Part shown: piece after piece, positions 27,175 to 33,726 of the stretch
Layout: each line of letters opens with the position of its first letter
Position numbering within the stretch: the first letter of the stretch is position 1
NCBI GenBank assembly: GCA_052387955.1
Contig: JBQTIQ010000055.1
Coordinates: 1 to 33,726, forward strand
Length of the DNA: 33,726 nt
DNA from: JBQTIQ01 sp052387955
GTDB taxonomy: Bacteria; Actinomycetota; Acidimicrobiia; Acidimicrobiales; JACDCH01
Direction: 5' to 3'
Position numbers and translations under genes: made by a program
The notes under the pieces: generated by a model
Databases searched by the model: none
What the model saw: the letters and a program-made list of their open reading frames with translations, nothing else
Told to the model about the DNA's origin: nothing

Positions 27175-28779
27175 GTGACCAGGACGAGTCGACTGCATGT
27201 GGCCGTTGTCGTGGCCGTCGCACTGGTGGTGGCAGCCTGCGGCGGGGGAGACGATCCTCCCTCCGCGTCCTCGGACCGGTCGGACCGCTCCGATGCATCC
27301 GAAGGCAGGGCCGGGGCCATCTCCGACGTCAAGGACGTCAAGGACGCCACCATCCAGATCGTGTCCAAGGGGAGCTTCGTGCAGCCCGCCGATTCGCTCG
27401 CCACCTTCGTCGAGATCGAGGGCGCCGGCAGCGGCAGCGGGTTCATCATCGACCCCTCCGGCATCGCCGTCACCAACAACCACGTGGTCACCGGCAACGC
27501 CAGCCTGGAGGTGTTCGTCGCCGGCGGCGACGACCCGGTGAGCGCCCGGGTGCTCGGCGTGTCGGAGTGCAGCGACCTCGCCGTCATCAAGCTCGACGGC
27601 GGCCCCTACCCCTACCTCGACTGGTACGACGGCGACATCGACGCCGGCCTGGAGGTCCGGGCCGCCGGCTTCCCCCTCGGCGATCCCGAGTACACGCTCA
27701 CCAACGGCATCGTGTCCAAGGCCGAGGCCGACGGCGACACCGACTGGGCGTCGGTGTCCTCGGTGATCGAGCACGACGCCAACATCCAGCCCGGCAACTC
27801 CGGCGGTCCCCTGGTCGACGTCGAGTCCGGTCGGGTCGTGGCCGTCAACTACGCCGGCGGCGACGTCGGCGGCACCGGAACCTCGCAGTTCTTCGCCATC
27901 TCCTCGAAGCTGGCCGAACCCCTCGTCGAGGAGCTCGAGGAGGGCGACGTCGAGTCGCTCGGCGTCAACGGCGTGGCCGTCGTCGACGAGGAGACCGGCG
28001 TGGCCGGCATCTGGGTCGCCTCCGTCGACACCAACAGCCCGGCGGGCCAGCTCGGCCTGCGCGGCGGCGACATCATCGAGCGGATCGAGGGCCTCGCCCT
28101 CGGCACCGACGGCACCATGAAGGACTACTGCGACGTCCTCCGCTCCCGTCAGCCCTCCGACAGGCTCTCGGTGCAGGTCCTCCGCTTCGACGAGGACGTG
28201 CGCCTGCGGGGCGAGTTCAACGGCGACGAACTGTCCGAGTTCGAGTCGCTCGGCACCGTCATCGAAGAGGAGACCGGCCCCGGCACCCTGACCGGCGGCA
28301 CCGCCTACACCGACTTCACCGAGGTCAGCGACGACAGCGGCTCCATCACCGTCCAGGTGCCGACCAGCTGGGCCCAGGTCGACGGCAGCGCCATCACGCT
28401 CGAGAACGGGACCGTGATCCCCAACGTGTCGGCCGCGCCCGACCTGGGCGCGTTCTTCGCCACCTCGAACGCGCCGGGGCTGTCCCTGTCGGGCGCCGGC
28501 CCCGAGATCGGCACCGACGTCAACCTCCTGCTGACCCAGATCACGTCCAGCATCGTCGACCTCTGTACTCCGGTGCCGGCGGAGCCCTACGACGACGGCC
28601 TCTACACCGGCGTGCTCCAGGTCTTCACCAACTGCGGCGGCACCGGTGCGGTGGCGCTCGGGATCGCGGCTCAGCCCGCGGACAAGAGCTTCACCGCGCT
28701 CGTCCTGATCCAGTTGGCCACCGAAGCCGACATCGCCGTCGCCGACAAGGTCATCGAGACCTTCATAGTGGCGCCCTAG
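27175..28779 (+). CDS. HtrA-like trypsin-family protease lipoprotein with PDZ domain
   Basis: This 534-residue protein has a lipoprotein signal ending at the lipobox cysteine C22 (LVVAACGGG), then a low-complexity S/D linker. The serine protease domain shows GSGSGFIIDPSGIAVTNNHVV with H103, SDLAVIK with D134 and QPGNSGGPLV with S209, a complete catalytic triad. A PDZ-like domain covers about residues 270-345 (VDTNSPAGQLGLRGGDIIERIEG). A C-terminal region of about 160 residues (from about 375), beginning with a Thr/Gly-rich stretch and containing two cysteines, is not a domain I recognise. It should act on the outer face of the membrane in protein quality control or regulated cleavage. The start is GTG after GGGGGGAC. 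Confidence 0.93.
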   Translation: MTRTSRLHVAVVVAVALVVAACGGGDDPPSASSDRSDRSDASEGRAGAISDVKDVKDATIQIVSKGSFVQPADSLATFVEIEGAGSGSGFIIDPSGIAVTNNHVVTGNASLEVFVAGGDDPVSARVLGVSECSDLAVIKLDGGPYPYLDWYDGDIDAGLEVRAAGFPLGDPEYTLTNGIVSKAEADGDTDWASVSSVIEHDANIQPGNSGGPLVDVESGRVVAVNYAGGDVGGTGTSQFFAISSKLAEPLVEELEEGDVESLGVNGVAVVDEETGVAGIWVASVDTNSPAGQLGLRGGDIIERIEGLALGTDGTMKDYCDVLRSRQPSDRLSVQVLRFDEDVRLRGEFNGDELSEFESLGTVIEEETGPGTLTGGTAYTDFTEVSDDSGSITVQVPTSWAQVDGSAITLENGTVIPNVSAAPDLGAFFATSNAPGLSLSGAGPEIGTDVNLLLTQITSSIVDLCTPVPAEPYDDGLYTGVLQVFTNCGGTGAVALGIAAQPADKSFTALVLIQLATEADIAVADKVIETFIVAP

Positions 28780-28798
28780 TACGCCTGGGAAGGCGTAC
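28779..28798 (+). terminator. Hairpin at the end of the HtrA-like gene
   Basis: GTACGCC, loop TGGGAA, GGCGTAC is a perfect 7-bp stem that begins at the last base of the stop codon. No T tract follows, so its action as a terminator is inferred from position. Confidence 0.45.
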
Positions 28799-28947
28799 CA
28801 CGCCTACCTACCTCGATCTGGCGGGGGACTGTCGGGAGATGCCTGGGGCCGGAGCCCTCGTTCGAGGATGGGTCGTTTGGCCTATGGGAGCGGGCCTTCG
28901 TGGGGCCGATCGGGGTGTCATGTTCGTTCCGGCGGGTCCTCGTCAGT

Positions 28948-29217
28948 ATGACCGTGCGTGTCCGCGAGCTTCTGGGGACGGCAGCGCGCAAGGCGCTCGC
29001 GCCGGCGCCGCTCTTGGGCGTGGAGGGCTCCCGGCTGGGGGGTGGGTTGTCGGGGCGTAGGCCGCGTCGCTGGCGCGGTGTGGGCCCAGCCGTGTTGGTG
29101 GTGCTGCTGGTGGCGGCGGTGTTGCCGTTGTTGGTGTTGGTGGCTGAGCCAGCGGTGGCGGCCTATCCGGTGCCGGCGAGGGGTTTCCAGACGGTGGCGG
29201 GTTCGGGGTCGCAGTGA
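28948..29217 (+). pseudogene. Truncated N-terminus of an exported protein, cut by the IS3-like element
   Basis: The frame encodes a basic N-terminus (RRPRRWRG), a strong hydrophobic export signal (PAVLVVLLVAAVLPLLVLVAE) and a likely AVA cleavage site, followed by only about 17 residues (YPVPARGFQTVAGSGSQ). The stop codon TGA is formed by the first bases of the inverted repeat of the adjacent insertion sequence at 29215. The mature part is therefore missing and the rest of the gene is not found beyond the element. Codon use changes here (many TTG and GTG codons), which suggests an acquired gene. ATG 28948 is used; GTG 28900 is also open, and neither has a clear ribosome binding site. The original could have been a large secreted protein, but the fragment does not show which. 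Confidence 0.55.
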
Positions 29218-29229
29218 AGCGCCCCGGGT

Positions 29230-30169
29230 TCAGTGGATGCTCGGTTCTCCAAACAGCGGCTGCTGTTGGGGGTTGTTCTGACGGTAGTAGCGCTCCTCCA
29301 GCTCGATTGGTGGGACATGCCCGATGGAGCCATGGAGCCGGTCTCGGTTGAACCAGTCGACCCAGTCAAGGGTGGCGAGCTCGAGTTCGTCGACGGTGCG
29401 GAACGGCCCGTCGTGGCGGACGCACTCGCGCTTGTAGAGCCCGATCACGCTCTCGGCCATGGCGTTATCGAACGAGTCGCCGACGGTGCCGATCGAGGCC
29501 AGCGCGCCGGCGTCGTCGAGGTTGTTGCCGTAGCGGATCGAGGTGTACTGGGCTGCCGGCATCGCTGTGATGGATCACCCCTCGGACCGCTTCGCCGTTG
29601 GTGTCACGGGCCCAGAGCGCCATGGTCAACGCGTCGAGCGCCAGCTCGGTCGGCATCGAGCTGGCGGTGCGCCAGCCGACGACCCGGCGGGAGAACACGT
29701 CGGACACGAACGCGGTGAACGCCATGCCCGACCAGGTCGGCACATAGGTGAAATCGACCACCCACAGCTCGTTGGGTCGAGACGCCCGGAAGTGTCGCTG
29801 CACGAGATCGGGAGGGCGCACCGCGCCCGGGTCGGCTCGGGTGGTCTTGAAGCCCTAGTCCCGACGGGCGCCCACGATCCCGTTGACCCGCATGAGCCGC
29901 TCTACCGTGCAGCGCGCGACGGGGATGCCCTCGCGTTAGAGCTCGTTCCAGACCTTGCGAGCGCCATAGAGGCGCCGGCCCTTGCGCCGCTCGGACCACA
30001 CCCGGCGGATCTCGACGAGCAGCTCGGCGTCGCGCAACGCACGAGCCGACGCCGGCCTGGTCTTCGCCGCGTAGAACGTGCTCGGGGCGATGCGCACGCC
30101 GTGCTCGCAGAGCACCCGGCACATCGGCTCGACCCCGAACCGCTCACGGTGTTCGTCGATGAAGGCCAC
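29230..30169 (-). pseudogene. IS3-family OrfB (DDE transposase), broken by two stops and a frameshift
   Basis: The protein begins at GTG 30169 (AFIDEHRERFGVEPMCRVL), overlapping the orfA stop by one base. Read through the lesions it has all IS3 landmarks: helix-rich N-terminus, NELWVVDFTYVPTW with the first catalytic aspartate, HHSDAGS joined to QYTSIRYGN with the second, and DNAMAESVIGLYKRE with the glutamate. The lesions are an in-frame TAA at 29936-29938, an in-frame TAG at 29855-29857, and one extra base in the GGG run at 29550-29552 that shifts the frame between DAGS and QYTS. The enzyme cannot be made intact, so the element is dead unless complemented. Confidence 0.9.
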
Positions 30170-30495
30170 TACCAGGGAAGTCGCGGGTCGAGCTCCCGCG
30201 CGAAGAACGAGGAGGCCGCCAACAAGATCTCGTTGGCCCGCTTGAGCTCCTTGACCTCCTGGCGCAAGAGCTTGATCTCAGCCGCCTCGCTCGAGGACAC
30301 CCCAGCCCGGCGGCCGGCGTCGATCTCGGCCTGCTTGCACCAGCCTCTCAGCGTGTCCTTGTTGACCCCGACCCGCGGCCCGATCCGAACCACCGCCGCG
30401 TTCAACGACAGCCCTTGCTCTTGCTCCCGCGCCTCGACCACGAGCCGGACCGCCCGCTCTCTCAGCTCTCCCGGGTACTTCCTCGGTGCTCGCAT
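30169..30495 (-). CDS. IS3-family OrfA, helix-turn-helix protein
   Basis: This 108-residue protein starts at ATG (30493-30495 complement) with GGAAGGGTGGG upstream. APRKYPGELRERAVRLVVEAR and VNKDTLRGWCKQAEID are the typical IS3 OrfA helix-turn-helix region. LLRQEVKELKRANEILLAAS is the leucine-zipper-like segment that mediates oligomerisation. It ends at TAG, sharing one base with the orfB start. In intact IS3 elements OrfA and OrfB are joined by ribosomal frameshifting near this overlap. The gene itself is open, but its partner is broken. Confidence 0.9.
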   Translation of the reverse strand: MRAPRKYPGELRERAVRLVVEAREQEQGLSLNAAVVRIGPRVGVNKDTLRGWCKQAEIDAGRRAGVSSSEAAEIKLLRQEVKELKRANEILLAASSFFARELDPRLPW

Positions 30496-30546
30496 CTGCC
30501 CACCCTTCCGTGGGTTCAAAGCCTCCATCAATCCCGGGGCGCTTCA

Positions 30547-31097
30547 CACAGGTGACGCCCTTTTCGTCATCGAGGATCTCGACGTACGCGAGACGGCTGG
30601 TGTCGTCGACGGCGACGTGCACGACGTCCCAACCGGCCCGGCAGGTGGCCCGGTAGCCGCCCTGACGGCGGTGCGCAGGCAGGCCAGGACGGTCGAACCG
30701 GCCGAGCTTCTTGATGTCGATGTGGACCAGCTCGCCAGGGTGGCGTCGGCAGTACCGGTTCGCGGGCTCGGGCGGCTCGAGCCGCGACAACCGGTGCAGA
30801 CCCTGGCGGCGCAGCACCGCGCAGACCGTGGAGGTCGCAAGGTCGAGCTCGGCCGCGATCCTCGTCGAGGTCCACCGCAGGCGGCGCAGCTGCTCGATGA
30901 GCGCCTCGGTCTGCGGTGGGGTCCGCCCCGGGACCCGCAGGGGTGCCGAACACCGATCGGTCAACACCTCGCCGGCGTCGTAGCGGGTCAACCACCGGTA
31001 GGTCGTTCGTTCCGAACATCCAGCCGCGTCGGCGGCCTCGGTCACCGTCCAGCCTTCGTGTCGCACGCGCCGGCACATCAGTGTCCGGCCGTGCGCG
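30547..31097 (-). pseudogene. IS481-family transposase, main fragment, truncated and interrupted
   Basis: This minus-strand frame carries the IS481 helix-turn-helix region (HEGWTVTEAADAAGCSERTTYRWLTRYDAG), a second HTH (RWTSTRIAAELDLATSTV), RLEPPEPANRYCRRHPGE-type sequence and the start of the catalytic domain: LVHIDIKKLGRF with the first aspartate and VDDTSRLAYVEILDDEKGVTC. It then runs into the IS3-like end at 30546, losing the second catalytic aspartate and the glutamate. Its first ten codons lie at 33286-33314, beyond an inserted IS21 element. Joined, the start reads MEVHGNARLTAHGRTLM, which is a normal IS481 N-terminus. About 195 of an expected 320 or so residues remain. Confidence 0.9.
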
Positions 31098-31102
31098 GTC
31101 AG
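31098..31102. repeat. Left copy of the 5-bp IS21 target duplication
   Basis: GTCAG directly precedes the left end of the IS21 element and is repeated at 33286-33290 directly after its right end. Five bases is within the usual IS21 range. Confidence 0.9.
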
Positions 31103-31158
31103 TGTCGACGACGGCTGAAGACTGACCCCCTATCGACGTTCGAAATCTGACCCCCCTT
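31103..31158 (+). repeat. IS21 left-end multiple terminal repeats
   Basis: Two tandem imperfect copies lie at 31109-31131 and 31134-31158, sharing CGACG, GAA and TGACCCCC. They are the probable transposase binding sites and match, inverted, the right-end copies at 33231-33254 and 33257-33279. Confidence 0.85.
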
Positions 31159-31227
31159 CCTCAGGGTCCACCACGTGTGGTGGTGGCGAGCGAACCCTGG
31201 CTCGGACTCGAGCCGGGGAGGAAGGAC

Positions 31228-32431
31228 GTGATTGGGGTGGAGGACTGGGCCGAGATTCGTCGGCTGCATCGGGCTGAGGACCTGTCGATCAAGGAGATCA
31301 CCCGCCGGTTCGGGGTCTCGCGGAACACCGTGCGGTCGGCGCTGCGAGCCGAGAGTCCGCCGAGTTATGTGCGGGCGCCGAAGGCGTGGGCCGTCGATGC
31401 GCTCGAGCCGGCGATCCGGGCGTTGCTGGCCGAGCACCCGAGGATGCCGGCGACGGTGATCGCCGAGCGGGTCGGCTGGGAGCAGTCGATGACGCAACTG
31501 AAGGTCCGCGTCGCGCAGCTGCGGCCGTTGTTCGTGCCGCCGGACCCCGTGCAGCGGACCGAGTACTCGCCGGGCGAGTTGGCGCAGTGGGACCTGTGGT
31601 TCCCGCCGGCGGATGTGCCGATCGGGTTCGACCAGGTGTCCCGCCCGCCGGTGATCGTCGGGGTCGCGGGCTACTCGCGTTGGATCGTCGGGCGGATGAT
31701 CCCGTCTCGCCAGGCCCATGACATCCTCTGCGGCCATCTCGCTTGCCTCGTCGAGCTGGGCGGCGTCCCGAAGGTCGGGGTCTATGACAACGAAGCCGCG
31801 CTGGCCGCTCGTCATGGCGGCCGGGCCAAGCCGACGGAGGCTTTCGACCGGTTCCGGGGCGTGCTGGGGATGGGGGCGGTGTTCTGCAAGCCGGGCGACC
31901 CCGAAGCCAAAGGCCTCGTTGAGCGAGCGAACCGCTACTTGGAGACCAGCTTCATGCCGGGCCGGACCTTCGCCGGCGTCACCGACTTCAACGGCCAGCT
32001 CGCCGAGTGGTTGGTCAAGGCGAACCGGCGTCAGCACCGGACGTTGCGATGCCGGCCTGCCGATCGGGTCGTCGAGGATCGCCGGGCGATGTTGGCGTTT
32101 CCCGCCGGTGCTGCCCGACCCGGCCCTGCGGTTCGCGACCCGGATCGCCCGGGACCACCACGTCCGGGTCGGCACCTGCGACTACTCGGTCCACCCGAAA
32201 GCGATCGGCCGGCGCGTCGAGGTCCGCGTCGACCTCGACGAAGTCCTCGTTGCTCTGGCCGGCGTGGAGGTCGCCCGCCACCAACGCTCACTGGCCAAGC
32301 ACCGCACGATCACCGACCCCGCGCACGTCGCGGCCCGCTCGGCGATGCGACACGCACCCCAGCCCGTCGACCTCGACGACGTCGAGGTCCGGGACCTGTC
32401 AGTCTATGACCGAGCCCTCGGGGTCGCGTGA
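31228..32431 (+). pseudogene. istA: IS21 transposase IstA, with a one-base frameshift
   Basis: The protein starts at GTG 31228 behind GGGGAGGAAGG. It has an N-terminal helix-turn-helix (LSIKEITRRFGVSRNTVRSAL) and the DDE core: D122 in QWDLWFPP, D187 in VYDNEAAL and E232 in GLVERANRYLETSF. At TTTCCC (32098-32103) the frame breaks. The first frame turns into arginine/proline-rich sequence, while the next frame continues the family sequence (PPVLPDPALRFATRIARDHH, CDYSVHPKAIGRRVEVRVDL) to TGA 32429-32431. A single extra base explains it. The catalytic residues lie before the break, but the C-terminal beta domain is lost unless ribosomes shift. A sequencing error in the short T/C run is possible. 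Confidence 0.85.
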
Positions 32432-33216
32432 TGGCCACCCGCACCGCTGCCCGAAAACCGACCGCGGATCTGGCGTTCCTGTGCCGGGCCCTCAAGGCAC
32501 CGTCGTTGGCGGCGTCGATCGACCGGCTCGCCGAACGGGCCCGCAGCGACGGCTGGACCCATGAGGAGTTCCTCGCTGCCTGTCTCGAACGCGAGGTCGC
32601 CGCCCGCCAGGACCACGGCGGCGAAGGCCGCATCCGCGCGGCGCGGTTCCCGGCCCGCAAGACCCTCGAGGACTTCGACTACGACCACCAGCGCTCCCTC
32701 AAACGCGACACGGTCCTGCACCTCGGCACCCTCGACTTCATCGCCGAGCGCGCCAACGTCGTGTTCCTCGGCCCGCCCGGCACCGGCAAGACCCACCTCG
32801 CCATCGGGATCAGCATCCGGGCCTGCCAAGCCGGCCACCGCGTCGCGTTCGCCACAGCTGCCGAGTGGGTCGCCCGCCTCGCCGAGACCCACGCCCAAGG
32901 CCGCCTCCAACAAGAGCTCACCCGCCTCGGCCGGATCCCGCTGCTCGTGATCGACGAGGTCGGCTACATCCCCTTCGAAGCCGACGCCGCCAACCTCTTC
33001 TTCCAGCTCGTCTCGAGCCGCTACGAACGGGCCTCGGTCATCGTCACCAGTAACAAGCCCTTTGGCCGCTGGGGCGAAGTCTTCGGCGACGCCACCGTCG
33101 CCGCCGCCATGATCGACCGCCTCGTCCACCACGCCGAAGTCGTGTCCCTCAAGGGCGACAGCTACCGACTCAAAGACCGAGACCTCGGGAGGGTGCCCAC
33201 CGACGACACAACGTGA
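32428..33216 (+). CDS. istB: IS21 helper ATPase IstB
   Basis: This 262-residue AAA+ protein selects target DNA and stimulates IstA. It shows the Walker A motif GPPGTGKTH (K121), Walker B LLVIDEVGY, sensor-type VIVTSNKPFGRWGEVF and DATVAAAMIDRLVHHAEVVSLKGDSYR, all typical. The N-terminal helical part, including THEEFLAACLEREVAAR, binds partner or DNA in the family. The start is GTG 32428 or ATG 32431, either overlapping the istA stop, so translation is coupled. The gene is intact. The right-end repeats begin 14 bases after its stop. Confidence 0.95.
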   Translation: MMATRTAARKPTADLAFLCRALKAPSLAASIDRLAERARSDGWTHEEFLAACLEREVAARQDHGGEGRIRAARFPARKTLEDFDYDHQRSLKRDTVLHLGTLDFIAERANVVFLGPPGTGKTHLAIGISIRACQAGHRVAFATAAEWVARLAETHAQGRLQQELTRLGRIPLLVIDEVGYIPFEADAANLFFQLVSSRYERASVIVTSNKPFGRWGEVFGDATVAAAMIDRLVHHAEVVSLKGDSYRLKDRDLGRVPTDDTT

Positions 33217-33230
33217 CCACCAGAACGAAG

Positions 33231-33285
33231 AGGGGGGTCAACTTTCAACCGTCGCCAAGGGGTCAATTTTCGGCCGTCGTTGACA
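33231..33285 (-). repeat. IS21 right-end multiple terminal repeats
   Basis: Two tandem copies (33231-33254 and 33257-33279), inverted relative to the left end, precede the terminal TGACA at 33281-33285. Confidence 0.85.
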
Positions 33286-33314
33286 GTCAGGCGAGCGTTA
33301 CCGTGAACTTCCAT
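33286..33314 (-). pseudogene. First codons of the interrupted IS481 transposase
   Basis: On the minus strand this reads ATG GAA GTT CAC GGT AAC GCT CGC CTG AC, coding MEVHGNARL and two bases of the next codon. It includes the right copy of the GTCAG duplication (33286-33290). AAGGAG lies 5 bases upstream of the ATG. Joining this segment to base 31097 restores one continuous frame. Confidence 0.9.
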
Positions 33315-33315
33315 C

Positions 33316-33364
33316 GGGCTCCTTGAGGTGAGGGTGGGTCGCACCCCCAATCCTCAAGGAGCCC
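33316..33364. repeat. Long hairpin carrying outward-facing ribosome binding sites
   Basis: GGGCTCCTTGAGG (33316-33328) and CCTCAAGGAGCCC (33352-33364) are perfect 13-bp inverted repeats around a 23-base loop that can itself pair (GGGTG with CACCC). Each arm contains AAGGAG facing outward: on the minus strand it serves the IS481 ATG at 33314, on the plus strand it lies 6 bases before ATG 33368. It could be a regulatory hairpin of the IS481 element or the junction of two element ends. Confidence 0.7.
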
Positions 33365-33604
33365 GTCATGACGAACGTGGATGGGATCTACAGCTAGCCC
33401 GTCGGATCAACTCGCGGATGGCGTCAACCGCGATAGGAACCTGTCGCCGAGCACGCTTGCACCGACACCTACGGACAGCCGTACTGGTACTGGCTCTGTC
33501 GAGGTCCACGATGCTCTGGTCGTCGTCTGCCCCGGCGATATTGTTCTAGGAGAGCCATACATTGACGGACCGGCGGTGACCGTGCGAGGCGGACCCGGCA
33601 GCTA
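33365..33604. other. No recognised gene; remnant DNA with lower GC
   Basis: After the hairpin, AAGGAG-CCCGTC-ATG starts a frame of only nine codons (MTNVDGIYS, 33368-33397). An overlapping frame (33381-33605) encodes 74 residues ending in VCPGDIVLGEPYIDGPAVTV, which I cannot assign. Base composition is visibly less GC-rich than the host genes (for example around 33538-33560). It is probably decayed mobile-element or passenger DNA between the IS481 and IS630 elements. Confidence 0.4.
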
Positions 33605-33726
33605 GTGGTCCGTCGCTGAAATAGCAAGGTAGGTTAGGCTGGCGGCATGCCAGTGTTGACTGCACCTGCGCTGCGGGTGACGAGGAAGCAGCGAGTGGGG
33701 CTGGAGCGGTTGGCCAAGTCGTCGTC
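33605..33726 (+). mobile_element. Left part of an IS630-family element (partial)
   Basis: The family inserts at TA, and a TA at 33603-33604 precedes GTGGTCCGTCGCTGAAATAGC, a plausible left terminal repeat 42 bases before the transposase start. The right end lies outside the window, so this boundary is unconfirmed. Confidence 0.45.
33647..33726 (+). CDS. IS630-family transposase, N-terminal fragment (partial at window edge)
   Basis: ATG 33647 opens a frame that runs off the end of the window after 26 complete codons. PALRVTRKQRVGLERLAKSSS matches the usual start of IS630-family transposases (a short variable stretch, then the first helix leading to ERLxxSSS before the helix-turn-helix). Only this helix is visible, so completeness and activity cannot be judged. 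The upstream 42 bases would be the element's end and promoter. Confidence 0.7.
   Translation, partial: MPVLTAPALRVTRKQRVGLERLAKSS

Larger units (their letters stand above)
29215..30546 (-). mobile_element. Degenerate IS3-family insertion sequence
   Basis: A 1332-base element bounded by inverted ends that begin TGAAGCGCCCCGGG on each side (14 identical bases, then partial matches). It carries an orfA and a broken orfB on the minus strand. No matching target duplication flanks it (CAG on the left, CAC on the right), which suggests deletion or recombination after insertion. It joins a truncated exported-protein gene on the left to a truncated IS481 gene on the right. Confidence 0.85.
31103..33285 (+). 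mobile_element. Complete IS21-family insertion sequence
   Basis: A 2183-base element with istA and istB on the plus strand, ends TGTCGACGACGGCTGAA and (complement of the right end) TGTCAACGACGGCCGAA, and a 5-bp target duplication GTCAG. Both ends carry two tandem copies of a motif close to CGACGGNTGAAAATTGACCCC, the multiple terminal repeats expected of IS21. It has inserted into the start of an IS481-family transposase gene. Confidence 0.95.

Noticed and set aside
29211..30549. Target-site duplication around the IS3-like element
   Set aside because: The three bases outside each end are CAG and CAC; no convincing direct repeat of 3-5 bases is present.

Overview
The window is very GC-rich, densely coded bacterial chromosome with many GTG/TTG starts. 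A gene that matches S-(hydroxymethyl)mycothiol dehydrogenase implies mycothiol, and the complete GlgE/TreS/maltokinase/GlgB set, DUF5522, DUF4328 and DUF6529 proteins all point to Actinomycetota. I lean to an Acidimicrobiia-like lineage, but that is inference and no rRNA is present to test it.

Layout. (1) 1-4522: the tail of an unrecognised gene; two minus-strand membrane proteins; a stand-alone NifU C-terminal-domain Fe-S scaffold; and a minus-strand redox set (DUF6529 membrane protein, then c-type cytochrome, then a triple-cupredoxin membrane protein). (2) 4508-6311: a MeaB-type GTPase overlapping an enoyl-CoA hydratase. (3) 6471-10168: a proline-rich DUF4328 membrane protein convergent with glycogen phosphorylase. 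(4) 10359-14036: a small operon with a 32-residue cysteine-rich peptide, a PqqD/RRE-like domain fused to an intramembrane HExxH peptidase, and a TPR protein with a degenerate NTPase-like N-terminus. This looks like an undescribed RiPP-type system and is the best candidate for novelty in the window. (5) 14204-16293: mycothiol-dependent formaldehyde dehydrogenase, DUF5522 protein, DedA protein. (6) 16508-26061: a glgE-treS-mak-glgB operon followed by a GH57/DUF3536 protein. TreS and maltokinase convert trehalose to maltose 1-phosphate, GlgE polymerises it, GlgB branches it, and GlgP on the other strand degrades the product. (7) 26169-28779: a zinc-finger rhomboid protease and an HtrA-like lipoprotein protease. 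(8) 28948-33726: an insertion-sequence graveyard.

The right-hand 4.5 kb can be read in detail. A gene for an exported protein is cut off by a degenerate IS3-family element (29215-30546, 14-bp inverted ends). That element abuts an IS481-family transposase gene that has lost its 3' part. The IS481 gene is itself split after its ninth codon by a complete IS21-family element (31103-33285) with a 5-bp target duplication, GTCAG. Removing the IS21 element and one copy of the repeat restores the IS481 reading frame exactly. The window ends in the first codons of an IS630-family transposase.

No tRNA, rRNA, CRISPR array, or recognisable riboswitch was seen. All assignments come from reading the translated sequence and recalled family motifs; no database search was done.
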